From the NCBI GenBank assembly GCA_004555335.1, contig SFII01000001.1, positions 1-64,000 on the forward strand: a stretch of 64,000 bases of DNA, in the 5' to 3' direction. Below the pieces are notes generated by a model. The model searched no databases. It was given only the letters and a program-made list of their open reading frames with translations, and had not been told where the DNA came from. Positions 6,991 through 14,988 of this stretch are shown piece by piece (position 1 is the stretch's first letter; each line of letters opens with the position of its first letter). Position numbers and translations under genes: made by a program. The DNA is from Coriobacteriaceae bacterium (GTDB taxonomy: Bacteria > Actinomycetota > Coriobacteriia > Coriobacteriales > Eggerthellaceae).

Positions 6991-9540
6991 ATGGCTTGGA
7001 ATAACGATACGAACAAACGACGCCCGAGCGTGAGAAACGACAAGCGGGTCCGCAGTGCAGTGCAGGCAGACGGCAAGCCCGAGATGGGGGCTCAGCCCCG
7101 GGAGGGTGCCCGAAGCGAGGGTGCTGCAGGCGGGACCCAGCGTATCGCGCACGTCGAGATCCCGCTCGACCAGATCCGCCGTGAGCGCGAGGCGGCACGC
7201 AAGGCAGAGCCCGAAGCCGTTTCGGAGCCTGCCCCCGATATCGCGCCTGTCGCCGAAGATTCTGCCGCAAGCGCCGGGGACCCCGTTTTCGAAGGGACTG
7301 CAAAGGCCGTTTCGGAAGGCGAAGCCGTCGACGCGGCTTCCAAGGATCGGGAAGGCGGCTCATCCTTCAACCTCGACCAGGCGGTTGCCGCCTTTGCCGC
7401 AGCATCCGCACGCGAGGTCCCCGCTCCCAAACAGAAGAAGCGCATCCCCGCTTCCTTGCTGAAGGGCCTGTTCAGCGCGGCTTCGGGTTTGCCGGGGGAA
7501 GACGATCCGGTCGAGATGATCGCCTATGACGAAAAGGTCCTGAAGCAGACGGCGGCCGCCTTGAGCGGCGATGCCGCCGATGCCGAAGCTGTCCGTGATG
7601 GAAAGGGCGATTCCCATCTCTTCCGCAGGCCTTGGGCCAAGCGCACGCAACTTGCCGGAGAAGCAGAGGAAGGGAAGGAAAAACCCGGCTTGCATTCTCG
7701 CGGACTCGGCTTCCTCCACAGGGATGGCGGCGACCGTCCTGAGGGGGATCGAAGCCCTCAAGATGGCGAAACCCTGCCTTCGGTTCCGTCCGATTCGGTG
7801 TCCGAGGATGGAAAAGATGCAGCTCTCGTCTCTTCGGACGAGCCCGTGCATGCAATCCAGGGAAGCAGCGCGCCTGTTTCCGTTGCCGATGAAGCACCCG
7901 AGGTCCATCCTGCTGGAGGAGTGCCCGTCTCTCCTGTCGCCGTTTCGCTTGGTTCGGATGGTGCGGAGGATGCCGCTCCGTCTGCGGTAGCTGCGGTTTC
8001 GACCGATGGCGATGCGCAGCGCATGCATGCTTCCACGCAAGAGTCGGCCCCGATCCAGGCGGATGCCGGCGATACGGCAGACGCGCCAGCGGAGAATGAC
8101 CGGGAAGCCCCCGAGGGGGATTCGCAGGAATCCGCGGATTCGGGAAGGCCCAGGATCGCCGAAAGGAAGCGGGCTGTTTCCAAGGAGTCGAAACCCAAGA
8201 AGCAGATCGACCGCAAGAAGCTGCACCGCGGAATCGGTATCGCGGCGGCTGTCCTTGCGGTTGCCTTGGCGGCGACGATTTCGGTTGCCTGCTTCGTTTT
8301 CGGCGCCCATATGACGAAGGACATCACGCTCGAGGACGATGCGCTTTCCGAGACCCTCGTTCCCGTGAAGCAGGACGGCGATCCCTTCTATACCCTTGTT
8401 GCGGTGGAATACAACCGTACGAGCAGGTATTACGAGGGTCCCGAGCTGTTGGTGCTGTTGCGCATCGACCCTGCGAACAGGATCGCAACGTTGATTTCGG
8501 TTCCCTCCGAAACCCAGGTCTCCCTGTCCGACAGCCGCTACCATTCCGTCAGCGAGGCGCAGGTCATTGGCGGTGACGCCTACCTGGTGGAATCAGTCGG
8601 TCAGCTGCTCAACGTGGATATCGCGCATTTCGTGCGCACGGATGACACCGGCCTTGCGAATATCGTCGACCGTTTCGGCGGGATCGAAGTGGAGGTCGTG
8701 ACCGACGCGGTTGCCTCCGATTCCGAAGAGGAAACCGATCCGTATGCCGTTGATGCAGGCTTGGAAGGCGGCGCTTCGGAAACCGAGCAGGCAGATGACG
8801 GGGAAGCTGAGGATGCGGCCATTCCTGCGGGCAAGCAGAAGCTCGATGGCAAAGCGGTCGTCGCGCTTACCAGCGAGGATGCGTATGCGGATCCCGTGGG
8901 GGTCCAGTCGCAGAACCAGCTGAATACAATCTCCGCATTGTTGGATAAGTGCGTCCAATCGAGCGGGAAGGATTATTCGTCCACGCTTTCCGATTTGAAG
9001 AACGACTTCAAGACCGACATGAGCGCGATGCAGCTGCGATTGGTTCTGCGCTTGCTTGCGGGAGAAGAAGGCTACAAAACCTATACCGCCATCATGCCCG
9101 GGGAATACGATCCCCTGACGGAAACCTACCAGAGGGACAAGACGGCAACCCGCCTGATGATAGTGGGTACCGAAGAGAACGGAAACCCCGGCGACCGCGA
9201 TGAATCGAAGGTCGATAAGGCTTCGGTATACATCGAGGTTCAGAACGGAACGAACATCGAAGGCGGTGCGGGCGACGTACGCAAGAAGCTGAGGGACAAG
9301 GGCTGGAACGTATCCTTCATCGGGAACAACCCCAACGAAGACGAGCCCGAGACCCTGGTCATCTACGGAGACGAGTCGATGAAGGCGGCAGCCGAAGAGC
9401 TTGCATCGGATCTGGGGGTCGGAAAGGTCTCTTCCGGCGAGGAGGGCTATACCTTCGGAACCGACATCCTGGTTGTGATCGGCCTCGACTGGGATAAGTC
9501 TGCCGAACGGGGCAGCCAGCAGGAAGCAGAGGGCCAATAG
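6991..9540 (+). CDS. Degenerate LytR-CpsA-Psr (LCP) domain protein with long cytoplasmic acidic region
   Basis: The 849-residue protein has about 410 residues of low-complexity Ala/Glu/Asp/Ser-rich sequence, a basic stretch and one transmembrane helix (about 412-436). An extracellular LCP-like fold (about 465-720) and a LytR_C domain (about 742-835, starting VYIEVQNGTNIEG) follow. LCP enzymes attach wall polymers to peptidoglycan and use conserved Arg and Asp residues. Here the usual RSDT is replaced by YEGPEL, the SIPRDT-type strand by SVPSET, and the arginines after the LDG motif are absent. The fold is kept but catalysis looks lost, so a scaffold or sensor role is possible. The start has only a weak ribosome-binding site and may be coupled to murA. 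Confidence 0.82.
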   Translation: MAWNNDTNKRRPSVRNDKRVRSAVQADGKPEMGAQPREGARSEGAAGGTQRIAHVEIPLDQIRREREAARKAEPEAVSEPAPDIAPVAEDSAASAGDPVFEGTAKAVSEGEAVDAASKDREGGSSFNLDQAVAAFAAASAREVPAPKQKKRIPASLLKGLFSAASGLPGEDDPVEMIAYDEKVLKQTAAALSGDAADAEAVRDGKGDSHLFRRPWAKRTQLAGEAEEGKEKPGLHSRGLGFLHRDGGDRPEGDRSPQDGETLPSVPSDSVSEDGKDAALVSSDEPVHAIQGSSAPVSVADEAPEVHPAGGVPVSPVAVSLGSDGAEDAAPSAVAAVSTDGDAQRMHASTQESAPIQADAGDTADAPAENDREAPEGDSQESADSGRPRIAERKRAVSKESKPKKQIDRKKLHRGIGIAAAVLAVALAATISVACFVFGAHMTKDITLEDDALSETLVPVKQDGDPFYTLVAVEYNRTSRYYEGPELLVLLRIDPANRIATLISVPSETQVSLSDSRYHSVSEAQVIGGDAYLVESVGQLLNVDIAHFVRTDDTGLANIVDRFGGIEVEVVTDAVASDSEEETDPYAVDAGLEGGASETEQADDGEAEDAAIPAGKQKLDGKAVVALTSEDAYADPVGVQSQNQLNTISALLDKCVQSSGKDYSSTLSDLKNDFKTDMSAMQLRLVLRLLAGEEGYKTYTAIMPGEYDPLTETYQRDKTATRLMIVGTEENGNPGDRDESKVDKASVYIEVQNGTNIEGGAGDVRKKLRDKGWNVSFIGNNPNEDEPETLVIYGDESMKAAAEELASDLGVGKVSSGEEGYTFGTDILVVIGLDWDKSAERGSQQEAEGQ

Positions 9541-9548
9541 AGAAGGCG

Positions 9549-9581
9549 AAGGGGCATCGGGTGCAACCGATGCCCCTTTTT
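9549..9581 (+). terminator. Intrinsic terminator after the LCP-like gene
   Basis: AAGGGGCATCGG pairs with CCGATGCCCCTT across a 6-base loop, ending in five T. Confidence 0.88.
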
Positions 9582-9700
9582 CGTATCGCGTTCGCTCTGG
9601 TGTGCGGGCGATTGCATGCAGGCGCGTGCGGCAGCTAGATCGCGCGTTCGATCCCAAGGCGGCCTGGGAAAGGTTCCTTTTGCGGAGAAGCCTGCCTTCG

Positions 9701-9740
9701 GGAAAAGAAAAGGCGGGGCTGCATCATGCAGTCCCGCCTT
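9701..9740 (-). terminator. Intrinsic terminator of the NifU-domain gene
   Basis: Read on the minus strand, AAGGCGGGACTGCAT pairs with ATGCAGCCCCGCCTT (one mismatch) and is followed by TTTCTTTTCC. It lies about 30 bases beyond the minus-strand stop codon. Confidence 0.8.
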
Positions 9741-9771
9741 GGGTTCTTGCTTCCTGAATGGCCTTTCGGGC

Positions 9772-10002
9772 TTAGGGAGCGGGAACCACCTTGGTGACTT
9801 CGGGGATACGGCTCTTCAGGATGCGCTCCACGCCATTGGATAGGGTCATCTGGGACATGGGGCAGCCCTTGCATGCGCCCACCAGCTCGACGACGACGGT
9901 GCCGTCATCCTGAACCTCGATCAGCTGCACGTCGCCGCCGTCTGCCTGCAGGCTGGGACGGATCAGCTCCAGTACGGCAGCTACTTCTTCCTTATCGATC
10001 AT
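9772..10002 (-). CDS. NifU-like C-terminal domain Fe-S scaffold protein
   Basis: This 76-residue protein consists only of the NifU C-terminal domain. The pattern IRPSLQADGGDVQLIEV is followed by the CKGCPMS motif, whose two cysteines bind a labile [4Fe-4S] cluster passed to apo-proteins. The ATG at 10000-10002 follows AAGGAG. A longer open frame extends upstream on the minus strand, but it has no homology and lies in the lgt promoter region. The gene stands alone with its own terminator and is divergent from lgt. Confidence 0.92.
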   Translation of the reverse strand: MIDKEEVAAVLELIRPSLQADGGDVQLIEVQDDGTVVVELVGACKGCPMSQMTLSNGVERILKSRIPEVTKVVPAP

Positions 10003-10143
10003 GGGAAGCTCCTTTTCCTTCGTAATGGGACAGCTGGATTCTAGCACAGAGGGGGGAGGGGACCCCGTGCGGGATGCGGCTGCAAAGAAACCGTAGGATG
10101 ATTGTCGACAGGCGGGCGGCGTTGGGCGCATGATAAGTCCGTC

Positions 10144-10152
10144 TGCTACAAT
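10144..10152 (+). promoter_or_regulatory. Candidate extended -10 element upstream of lgt
   Basis: TGCTACAAT matches an extended -10 (TGN plus TACAAT at 10147-10152), about 58 bases before the lgt start. No good -35 hexamer is seen at 16-18 bp. Confidence 0.35.
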
Positions 10153-10210
10153 TCCTGCTCGAAAACGCTCCGCGCCGATCCTGCGGGGTTTCCCTATCGT
10201 GAGGACTGTC

Positions 10211-11038
10211 ATGCTCGACGCCATCTACCATGCAATCGATCCCGTTGCCTTCAGCGTGGGCCCCTTTTCTGTTCGTTGGTACGGAATCGCCTATATCCTG
10301 GGCTTCTTCTTCGCTGCAGTGATGATGAGGCGCGTGTCCAAGCGCTGGGGCATCGCCTTCGACCTTGATTCCATCCTCACCATCATCACCTGCTTGATGG
10401 TCTGCATCATCGTGGGCGCCCGTTTGGGCTATTGCCTGTTCTACGATCTTCAGGCAACCTTGGCGAATCCCTTGAGCATCTTCATGATCCAGAATGGCGG
10501 CATGAGCTTCCATGGCGGCCTGGTCGGCGCCTTGCTTTCGGCGATTCCCTCATCGTATCTCACGAAGATACCCATCCTGACCATCGCCGACTTGGGCGCT
10601 ATCGGTGCGCCCATCGGGCTCTTCTTCGGGCGATGCGCGAACTTCATCAACGGCGAGCTTTGGGGTGCTCCCACCGATCTGCCCTGGGGCGTGGTCTTCG
10701 GCGGTCAGGCGGGAATGATGCCCAGGCACCCCTCCCAGCTTTACGAGGCCTTGCTGGAGGGCGTCGTGCTGTTCGCCATCCTGCTTGTGCTTTCCAGGAA
10801 GAAGCCCCCTCGTCCGCAGGGCACCTTCCTGGGGGTGTTCCTGCTTTGTTACGGAATCGTTCGAATCGCGATGGAATTCATCCGTCAACCCGATGTGCAA
10901 ATCGGCTATCTTTTAGGGGACGTGCTCACGATGGGGCAGCTTCTTTCGATCCCGCTCGTCATCGCCGGCGCGATCCTGCTTGCGTGGTCGCAGCTCCGTA
11001 AGTGCCCGCAGCAGGGCTTGAAATATGATACGGAATAA
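10211..11038 (+). CDS. lgt: Phosphatidylglycerol--prolipoprotein diacylglyceryl transferase
   Basis: Membrane enzyme that adds diacylglycerol to the lipobox cysteine of prolipoproteins. The 275-residue protein has about seven transmembrane helices, the RWYGIAYILGF start, the NGGMSFHGGLVG motif with the essential His, and the Lgt signature GRCANFINGELWG. The ATG at 10211 follows GTGAGGA at 5 bases. The frame is open upstream to 10130, but that extension is hydrophilic and crosses the promoter. The end of the gene overlaps an inverted repeat that probably controls the next gene. Confidence 0.96.
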   Translation: MLDAIYHAIDPVAFSVGPFSVRWYGIAYILGFFFAAVMMRRVSKRWGIAFDLDSILTIITCLMVCIIVGARLGYCLFYDLQATLANPLSIFMIQNGGMSFHGGLVGALLSAIPSSYLTKIPILTIADLGAIGAPIGLFFGRCANFINGELWGAPTDLPWGVVFGGQAGMMPRHPSQLYEALLEGVVLFAILLVLSRKKPPRPQGTFLGVFLLCYGIVRIAMEFIRQPDVQIGYLLGDVLTMGQLLSIPLVIAGAILLAWSQLRKCPQQGLKYDTE

Positions 11039-11047
11039 GTATCATAT
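11023..11047. promoter_or_regulatory. Palindromic operator candidate before the superoxide reductase gene
   Basis: Perfect 9-bp arms ATATGATAC and GTATCATAT are separated by 7 bases (GGAATAA). The element spans the lgt stop codon and ends 26 bases before the superoxide reductase start. No T-tract follows, so it is unlikely to be a terminator. The regulator is unknown. Confidence 0.45.
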
Positions 11048-11072
11048 AAGCAGTTCGAAAGAAGGAGGAATC

Positions 11073-11453
11073 ATGACCCTGAAGTTCTTCAAGTGCAGCC
11101 AGTGCGGCAGCGTTGCCGTCAAGGTGTACGATGCAGAGACCCCCGAAAGCCCCTGCGCTGAAACCCAGGCAGAACTTGTCCCCAATACCGTTGATGCCGC
11201 TGTAGAGAAGCATGTTCCCCAGGTAACCGTCGACGGCAGCAAGGTAGAGGCCGTTGTCGGCAGCGTCGAGCATCCCATGGCAGACGACCACTTCATCACC
11301 ATGATCGTCCTCGAGACCAAGAAGGGCTATCAGGTTGCAAGCCTGAATCCCGGCGACGCTCCCCGTGCAGTCTTCGCTGTTGCCGAAGGCGACGAACCCG
11401 TTGCAGTGTACGAGTACTGCAACCTGCACGGCCTGTGGAAGGCAGAAATCTAG
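11073..11453 (+). CDS. Desulfoferrodoxin-type superoxide reductase
   Basis: Reduces superoxide to peroxide without making oxygen, a common anaerobe defence in the cytoplasm. The 126-residue protein has an N-terminal desulforedoxin-like part and a C-terminal neelaredoxin domain. The latter has the catalytic iron ligands His47, His67, His73, Cys116 and His119, and Glu45-Lys46 before His47. The N-terminal Fe(Cys)4 centre is incomplete: Cys8, Cys11 and Cys28 are present, but the usual adjacent fourth cysteine is missing (SPCAE instead of a CC pair). The ATG follows GAAGGAGG. An operator-like palindrome lies just upstream, and a terminator downstream makes it a single-gene unit. Confidence 0.93.
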   Translation: MTLKFFKCSQCGSVAVKVYDAETPESPCAETQAELVPNTVDAAVEKHVPQVTVDGSKVEAVVGSVEHPMADDHFITMIVLETKKGYQVASLNPGDAPRAVFAVAEGDEPVAVYEYCNLHGLWKAEI

Positions 11454-11483
11454 TACGGACCTTCCCTGCAATCGCAATCACCG

Positions 11484-11515
11484 CGGCCGGTCGCCTGAAG
11501 GCGGCCGGCCGTTCT
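11484..11515 (+). terminator. GC-rich hairpin after the superoxide reductase gene
   Basis: CGGCCGGTCGCC pairs with GGCGGCCGGCCG around a TGAA loop, with one mismatch and only a short T-containing tail. Probable but not ideal terminator. Confidence 0.6.
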
Positions 11516-11555
11516 GCGTTATCATGGCAAGGATACATGAAGGGGTGGTTCGCTT

Positions 11556-12713
11556 TTGAATCGAAGGAAGATAGTAATAGTCGGCGGGGGAGCCGCGGGT
11601 TTCGCCGCGGCGATAACCGCGGCGCGCCAAGGCTGCGACGTTCAGGTTATCGAGGCGGCCGAGCGCGTGGGGAACTCCATCAAGGTGACGGGGGATGGGC
11701 GCTGCAATATCGCCAACTCGCACACTGCTGCGGACCTGTACTGGAATGGGTCTTTCGTGGAGCGGGCCTTTTCCCAGGTTTCCCCCCAGGATGCGCTCTC
11801 CTTCTTGGGAAGCTGCGGCTTGATGCTTCGGGAGGAAGCCCAGGGTAGGCTCTATCCCCTGGCGAATAAATCGACCTCCGTCATCGACGCCCTCCGCCTT
11901 TCCGCCGAAAGGGAAGGGGTGCGCGAGGTCTGCGGGAAGCATGCGGTCTCGCTTCGGCCCAAAGCGGGGGCTTGGCTGCTTCGCACCGAAGACGGTGAAA
12001 GCCGCACTTTCGATGCGGTTGTTGCCGCCTGCGGTGGAACGAGGCTTCCCGAGGGCTTTCTTCCCGATGGGATACAGGCCTTCCCCCAGCGTCCTTTGCT
12101 GGGACCGATGAAGACCTCCACCCAGCCGCTCAAGGGCTTGGACAAGGTGCGGGCGAAGTGCTCCGTGTCCGTAGGGGATCGCACCGAAGACGGGGAAGTC
12201 ACCTTCAGGTCCTACGGCATCTCCGGTATCGCCGCCTTCAACATGACCCGTTTCGCGCGCAAGGGCGATGCCATCCGTTTGGATTTCCTCTCCCACATGC
12301 CCAGGGAGGCGTCGCTGCTCCTGCTCGAGCAGCGCATGGCTGCGCTCGACCCTTGTGATTGGCTGCAGTTGACCTGCGGCATGCTGCTTCCCCTGGTCGC
12401 CCGCGCGGTTTTGCGCCAGGCGGGCTTAGCCCCGGATAGCAGGCCGCGTCCGTGCGATCTTGCTGCCTTCGACCGTGCCCTGCGCGGTTTCGAGCTGGAA
12501 TACCTGGGCATCGGCGATCAGAAGCTCTGCCAGGTGCACAGGGGCGGCGTGCGCGTATCGCAGGTCGATCCCTCGAGTATGGCGCTTATAGGGTATCCCG
12601 GCCTGCATTGCGTGGGCGAGATGCTCGATGTCGATGGTCCATGCGGCGGCTACAACCTGCATTGGGCCTGGGTTTCCGGAATCATCGCGGGAAAGGCGGT
12701 GGCACATGATTAG
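11556..12713 (+). CDS. FAD-dependent oxidoreductase, HI0933/BaiN family
   Basis: This 385-residue flavoprotein has the N-terminal Rossmann motif IVGGGAAGFAAAITAARQG, then NSIKVTGDGRCNIAN, which is typical of the HI0933-like (BaiN, aminoacetone oxidase-like) family. The C-terminal FAD-contact stretch ends GPCGGYNLHWAWVSG. Family members reduce or oxidise small carbonyl or enone substrates; BaiN acts on bile-acid intermediates, but most members have no known substrate. Start is a TTG at 11556, supported by an upstream GAAGGGG and by the Rossmann strand beginning a few residues later. It overlaps the next gene by 8 bases. Confidence 0.9.
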   Translation: MNRRKIVIVGGGAAGFAAAITAARQGCDVQVIEAAERVGNSIKVTGDGRCNIANSHTAADLYWNGSFVERAFSQVSPQDALSFLGSCGLMLREEAQGRLYPLANKSTSVIDALRLSAEREGVREVCGKHAVSLRPKAGAWLLRTEDGESRTFDAVVAACGGTRLPEGFLPDGIQAFPQRPLLGPMKTSTQPLKGLDKVRAKCSVSVGDRTEDGEVTFRSYGISGIAAFNMTRFARKGDAIRLDFLSHMPREASLLLLEQRMAALDPCDWLQLTCGMLLPLVARAVLRQAGLAPDSRPRPCDLAAFDRALRGFELEYLGIGDQKLCQVHRGGVRVSQVDPSSMALIGYPGLHCVGEMLDVDGPCGGYNLHWAWVSGIIAGKAVAHD

Positions 12714-14967
12714 GCTTGCGAATTGCCCGTGCTCGCTCGATGATGCCCTTCGGATCGATTTCCATGGACCCAACACCGAAGGACCGCTCGTTTCCATTGC
12801 CGCGCGCATGCTGGACGTTCCGGAGGGGAAGGTCCGCAGCGTGCAGGTGCTTAGGAGAAGCGTCGATGCCCGTAAGCGCTCGAACGTCCACCTGGTGCTC
12901 ATGCTCGCCGTGGACCTTGCGGATCCCGCTGTCGAACGGGCCTTCATCGAATCCGGTGCCGCCCTGCCCTATGAACCCTACCGCGAGCTTGCCATCCCGC
13001 GTTTCGAAGACGTCTCCGAAGAACGGCCCATCGTGGTGGGCTTCGGCCCGGCGGGCATGTTCTCCGCCCTTTACCTTGCCCGCGCGGGATTGCGTCCGAT
13101 CGTGATCGAACGCGGCGCCTGCGTCGAGAAGCGGCAGCAAGCGGTGCGTGCCTTCAACGAGGGGGCGGATCTTGATCCGGCATCGAACATCCAGTTCGGC
13201 GAAGGCGGTGCGGGCACCTTTTCCGACGGCAAGCTCACCACGGGAACGAAGAACCCCATGGGTCCCCACGTGCTCCGCTGGCTCTACGAGGCGGGTGCCC
13301 CCGCGGATATCCTGATCGATGCGAAGCCCCATATAGGAAGCGATGTCCTGCCGGGCGTCGTGCGCAGCATCCGCAACCAGATCATCGACCTGGGGGGCCA
13401 GGTTCTGTTCGAGACCCGTTTGGCCGATCTGGAATTCGCCGATGGGGCGTTAAGCGCTGCCATCATCGAGGACGCGCAGGGATCGAAGCGGAGCATTCCC
13501 GCAAAAACCCTGCTTTTGGCCTGCGGCCATTCCGCGCGCGATACCTTCCGGATGCTCTACGGCCACGGGCTCATGATGGAGCAGAAGCCCTTTTCCATGG
13601 GCGTGCGCATCGAGCATCTCCAAGATGACATGGATAAGAGCCTCTATGGCCGCTTTGCGGGGCATCCGGCCTTAGGTGCATCCGAATACAAGATGGCGGT
13701 GCATGTGGACAAAACCCGTAGCGCCTATACCTTCTGCATGTGCCCGGGCGGCGACGTGGTCTGCGCGGCAAGCGAGGAAGGCGGCATCGTCACCAACGGC
13801 ATGAGCAATCGCGCCCGCGATGGGAAAAATGCGAATGCCGCCCTGCTGGTGAATGTCGAGCCATCGGACTTCCCCGGAAGCCATCCCCTTGCCGGTGTCG
13901 ATCTGCAGCGCCGGGTCGAGCGTGCGGCGTATGATGCGACGGCGCGGTCTTCCCACGGCGCTTACCGCGCTCCCGCCCAGACGGTAGGGGATTTCCTTTC
14001 CGGATCCCACGGCAACGCGTCGAAGCGCGTTGCGCCCACCTATGCGCGGGGAGTGGAATGGGTCGACCTGCATCAGGTGCTTCCCCCCTTCGTGTGCCGG
14101 ACCATGGAGCGTGCGCTTCCCCTGTTCGAGAGGAAGATATCGGGTTTCGCGTCCCCCGGCGCGGTGATGACCGCTCCGGAAACCCGCTCATCCTCGCCCG
14201 TGCGCATCTGCCGCAACCAGGCGTTCCAGGCTTACCGCGAAGACGACCCCGCCAAGCTGGGTTGCGGCATCTTCCCCTGCGGGGAGGGTCCGGGTTATGC
14301 GGGCGGCATCATGTCCGCCGCGGCCGATGGCCTGCGTGTCGCGCAAGAGCTCGCATCCTTCGCTGCCGGGCGCGGCGATGTCGCGGATGCGGTCGAAGAG
14401 CTGCGGCGCGGGGGAACGGTACTCATGCCCACCGATACCGTCTACGGAATCGGCGTTTCGGTGCTCCATGCGGGCGTACCCGATGCGATCTTCCAGGCGA
14501 AGCGCCGTTCAGCGGGCAAGCCCGTTGCCTGGCTGGTCGATTCGGTCGAGGCGCTCGACGTCTACGGTGCCGATGTTCCCGAAGGGGTCCGGCGTCTCGC
14601 CCGCCAATGCTGGCCCGGCCCCCTGACTATCGTGGTCAAGGCCTCCCCGTCCGTTCCCGCTGCGTTTGCGAGCGGGGAGGGGACTATCGGGCTTCGCATG
14701 CCTGCGAACCAAACCGCCCTGCGCCTGATCAGGGGCGCAGGATCGCCCTTGGCGGTCAGTTCCGCGAACCTGTCCGGCTGCGAGGCGCCCAAGGATGCCG
14801 CCTCCGTGCCGCAGGAACTCGCCTCGAGCGTCGGTGCGTGCGTCGAGGATTCCGAAAAGAAGAGCGGGCTTGCCTCGACGGTCGTCAGCTGCGTGGATGG
14901 GCAGCTTCGCGTCTTGCGCGAGGGAGCCGTGGGTATCGATCTGATCAGGGAAATCATGCAGGCATAG
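12706..14967 (+). CDS. Fusion of a COG2509-type FAD-dependent dehydrogenase with a TsaC/Sua5-YrdC domain
   Basis: One uninterrupted frame of 753 residues carries two domains. Residues 1 to about 550 match the uncharacterised FAD-dependent dehydrogenase family COG2509, with VVGFGPAGMFSALYLARAG, NIQFGEGGAGTFSDGKL and the terminal GEGPGYAGGIMSAAADGLRV. Residues about 558-753 form a YrdC domain (RRGGTVLMPTDTVYGIG, RMPANQTALRLI, SSANLSG). That domain makes threonylcarbamoyl-AMP for t6A37 of tRNAs. I see no stop, frameshift or credible internal start at the junction near base 14375. The ATG at 12706 overlaps the upstream flavoprotein gene. The start of the YrdC part is standard, so it may be the cell's TsaC. 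Confidence 0.9.
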   Translation: MIRLANCPCSLDDALRIDFHGPNTEGPLVSIAARMLDVPEGKVRSVQVLRRSVDARKRSNVHLVLMLAVDLADPAVERAFIESGAALPYEPYRELAIPRFEDVSEERPIVVGFGPAGMFSALYLARAGLRPIVIERGACVEKRQQAVRAFNEGADLDPASNIQFGEGGAGTFSDGKLTTGTKNPMGPHVLRWLYEAGAPADILIDAKPHIGSDVLPGVVRSIRNQIIDLGGQVLFETRLADLEFADGALSAAIIEDAQGSKRSIPAKTLLLACGHSARDTFRMLYGHGLMMEQKPFSMGVRIEHLQDDMDKSLYGRFAGHPALGASEYKMAVHVDKTRSAYTFCMCPGGDVVCAASEEGGIVTNGMSNRARDGKNANAALLVNVEPSDFPGSHPLAGVDLQRRVERAAYDATARSSHGAYRAPAQTVGDFLSGSHGNASKRVAPTYARGVEWVDLHQVLPPFVCRTMERALPLFERKISGFASPGAVMTAPETRSSSPVRICRNQAFQAYREDDPAKLGCGIFPCGEGPGYAGGIMSAAADGLRVAQELASFAAGRGDVADAVEELRRGGTVLMPTDTVYGIGVSVLHAGVPDAIFQAKRRSAGKPVAWLVDSVEALDVYGADVPEGVRRLARQCWPGPLTIVVKASPSVPAAFASGEGTIGLRMPANQTALRLIRGAGSPLAVSSANLSGCEAPKDAASVPQELASSVGACVEDSEKKSGLASTVVSCVDGQLRVLREGAVGIDLIREIMQA

Positions 14968-14988
14968 GGCCTGCTGCAAGGAGAGATG

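Noticed and set aside
9775..10224. Longer minus-strand form of the NifU-domain protein
   Set aside because: The extra N-terminus has no homology and crosses the lgt promoter; an AAGGAG-preceded ATG at 10002 gives the family-length protein.
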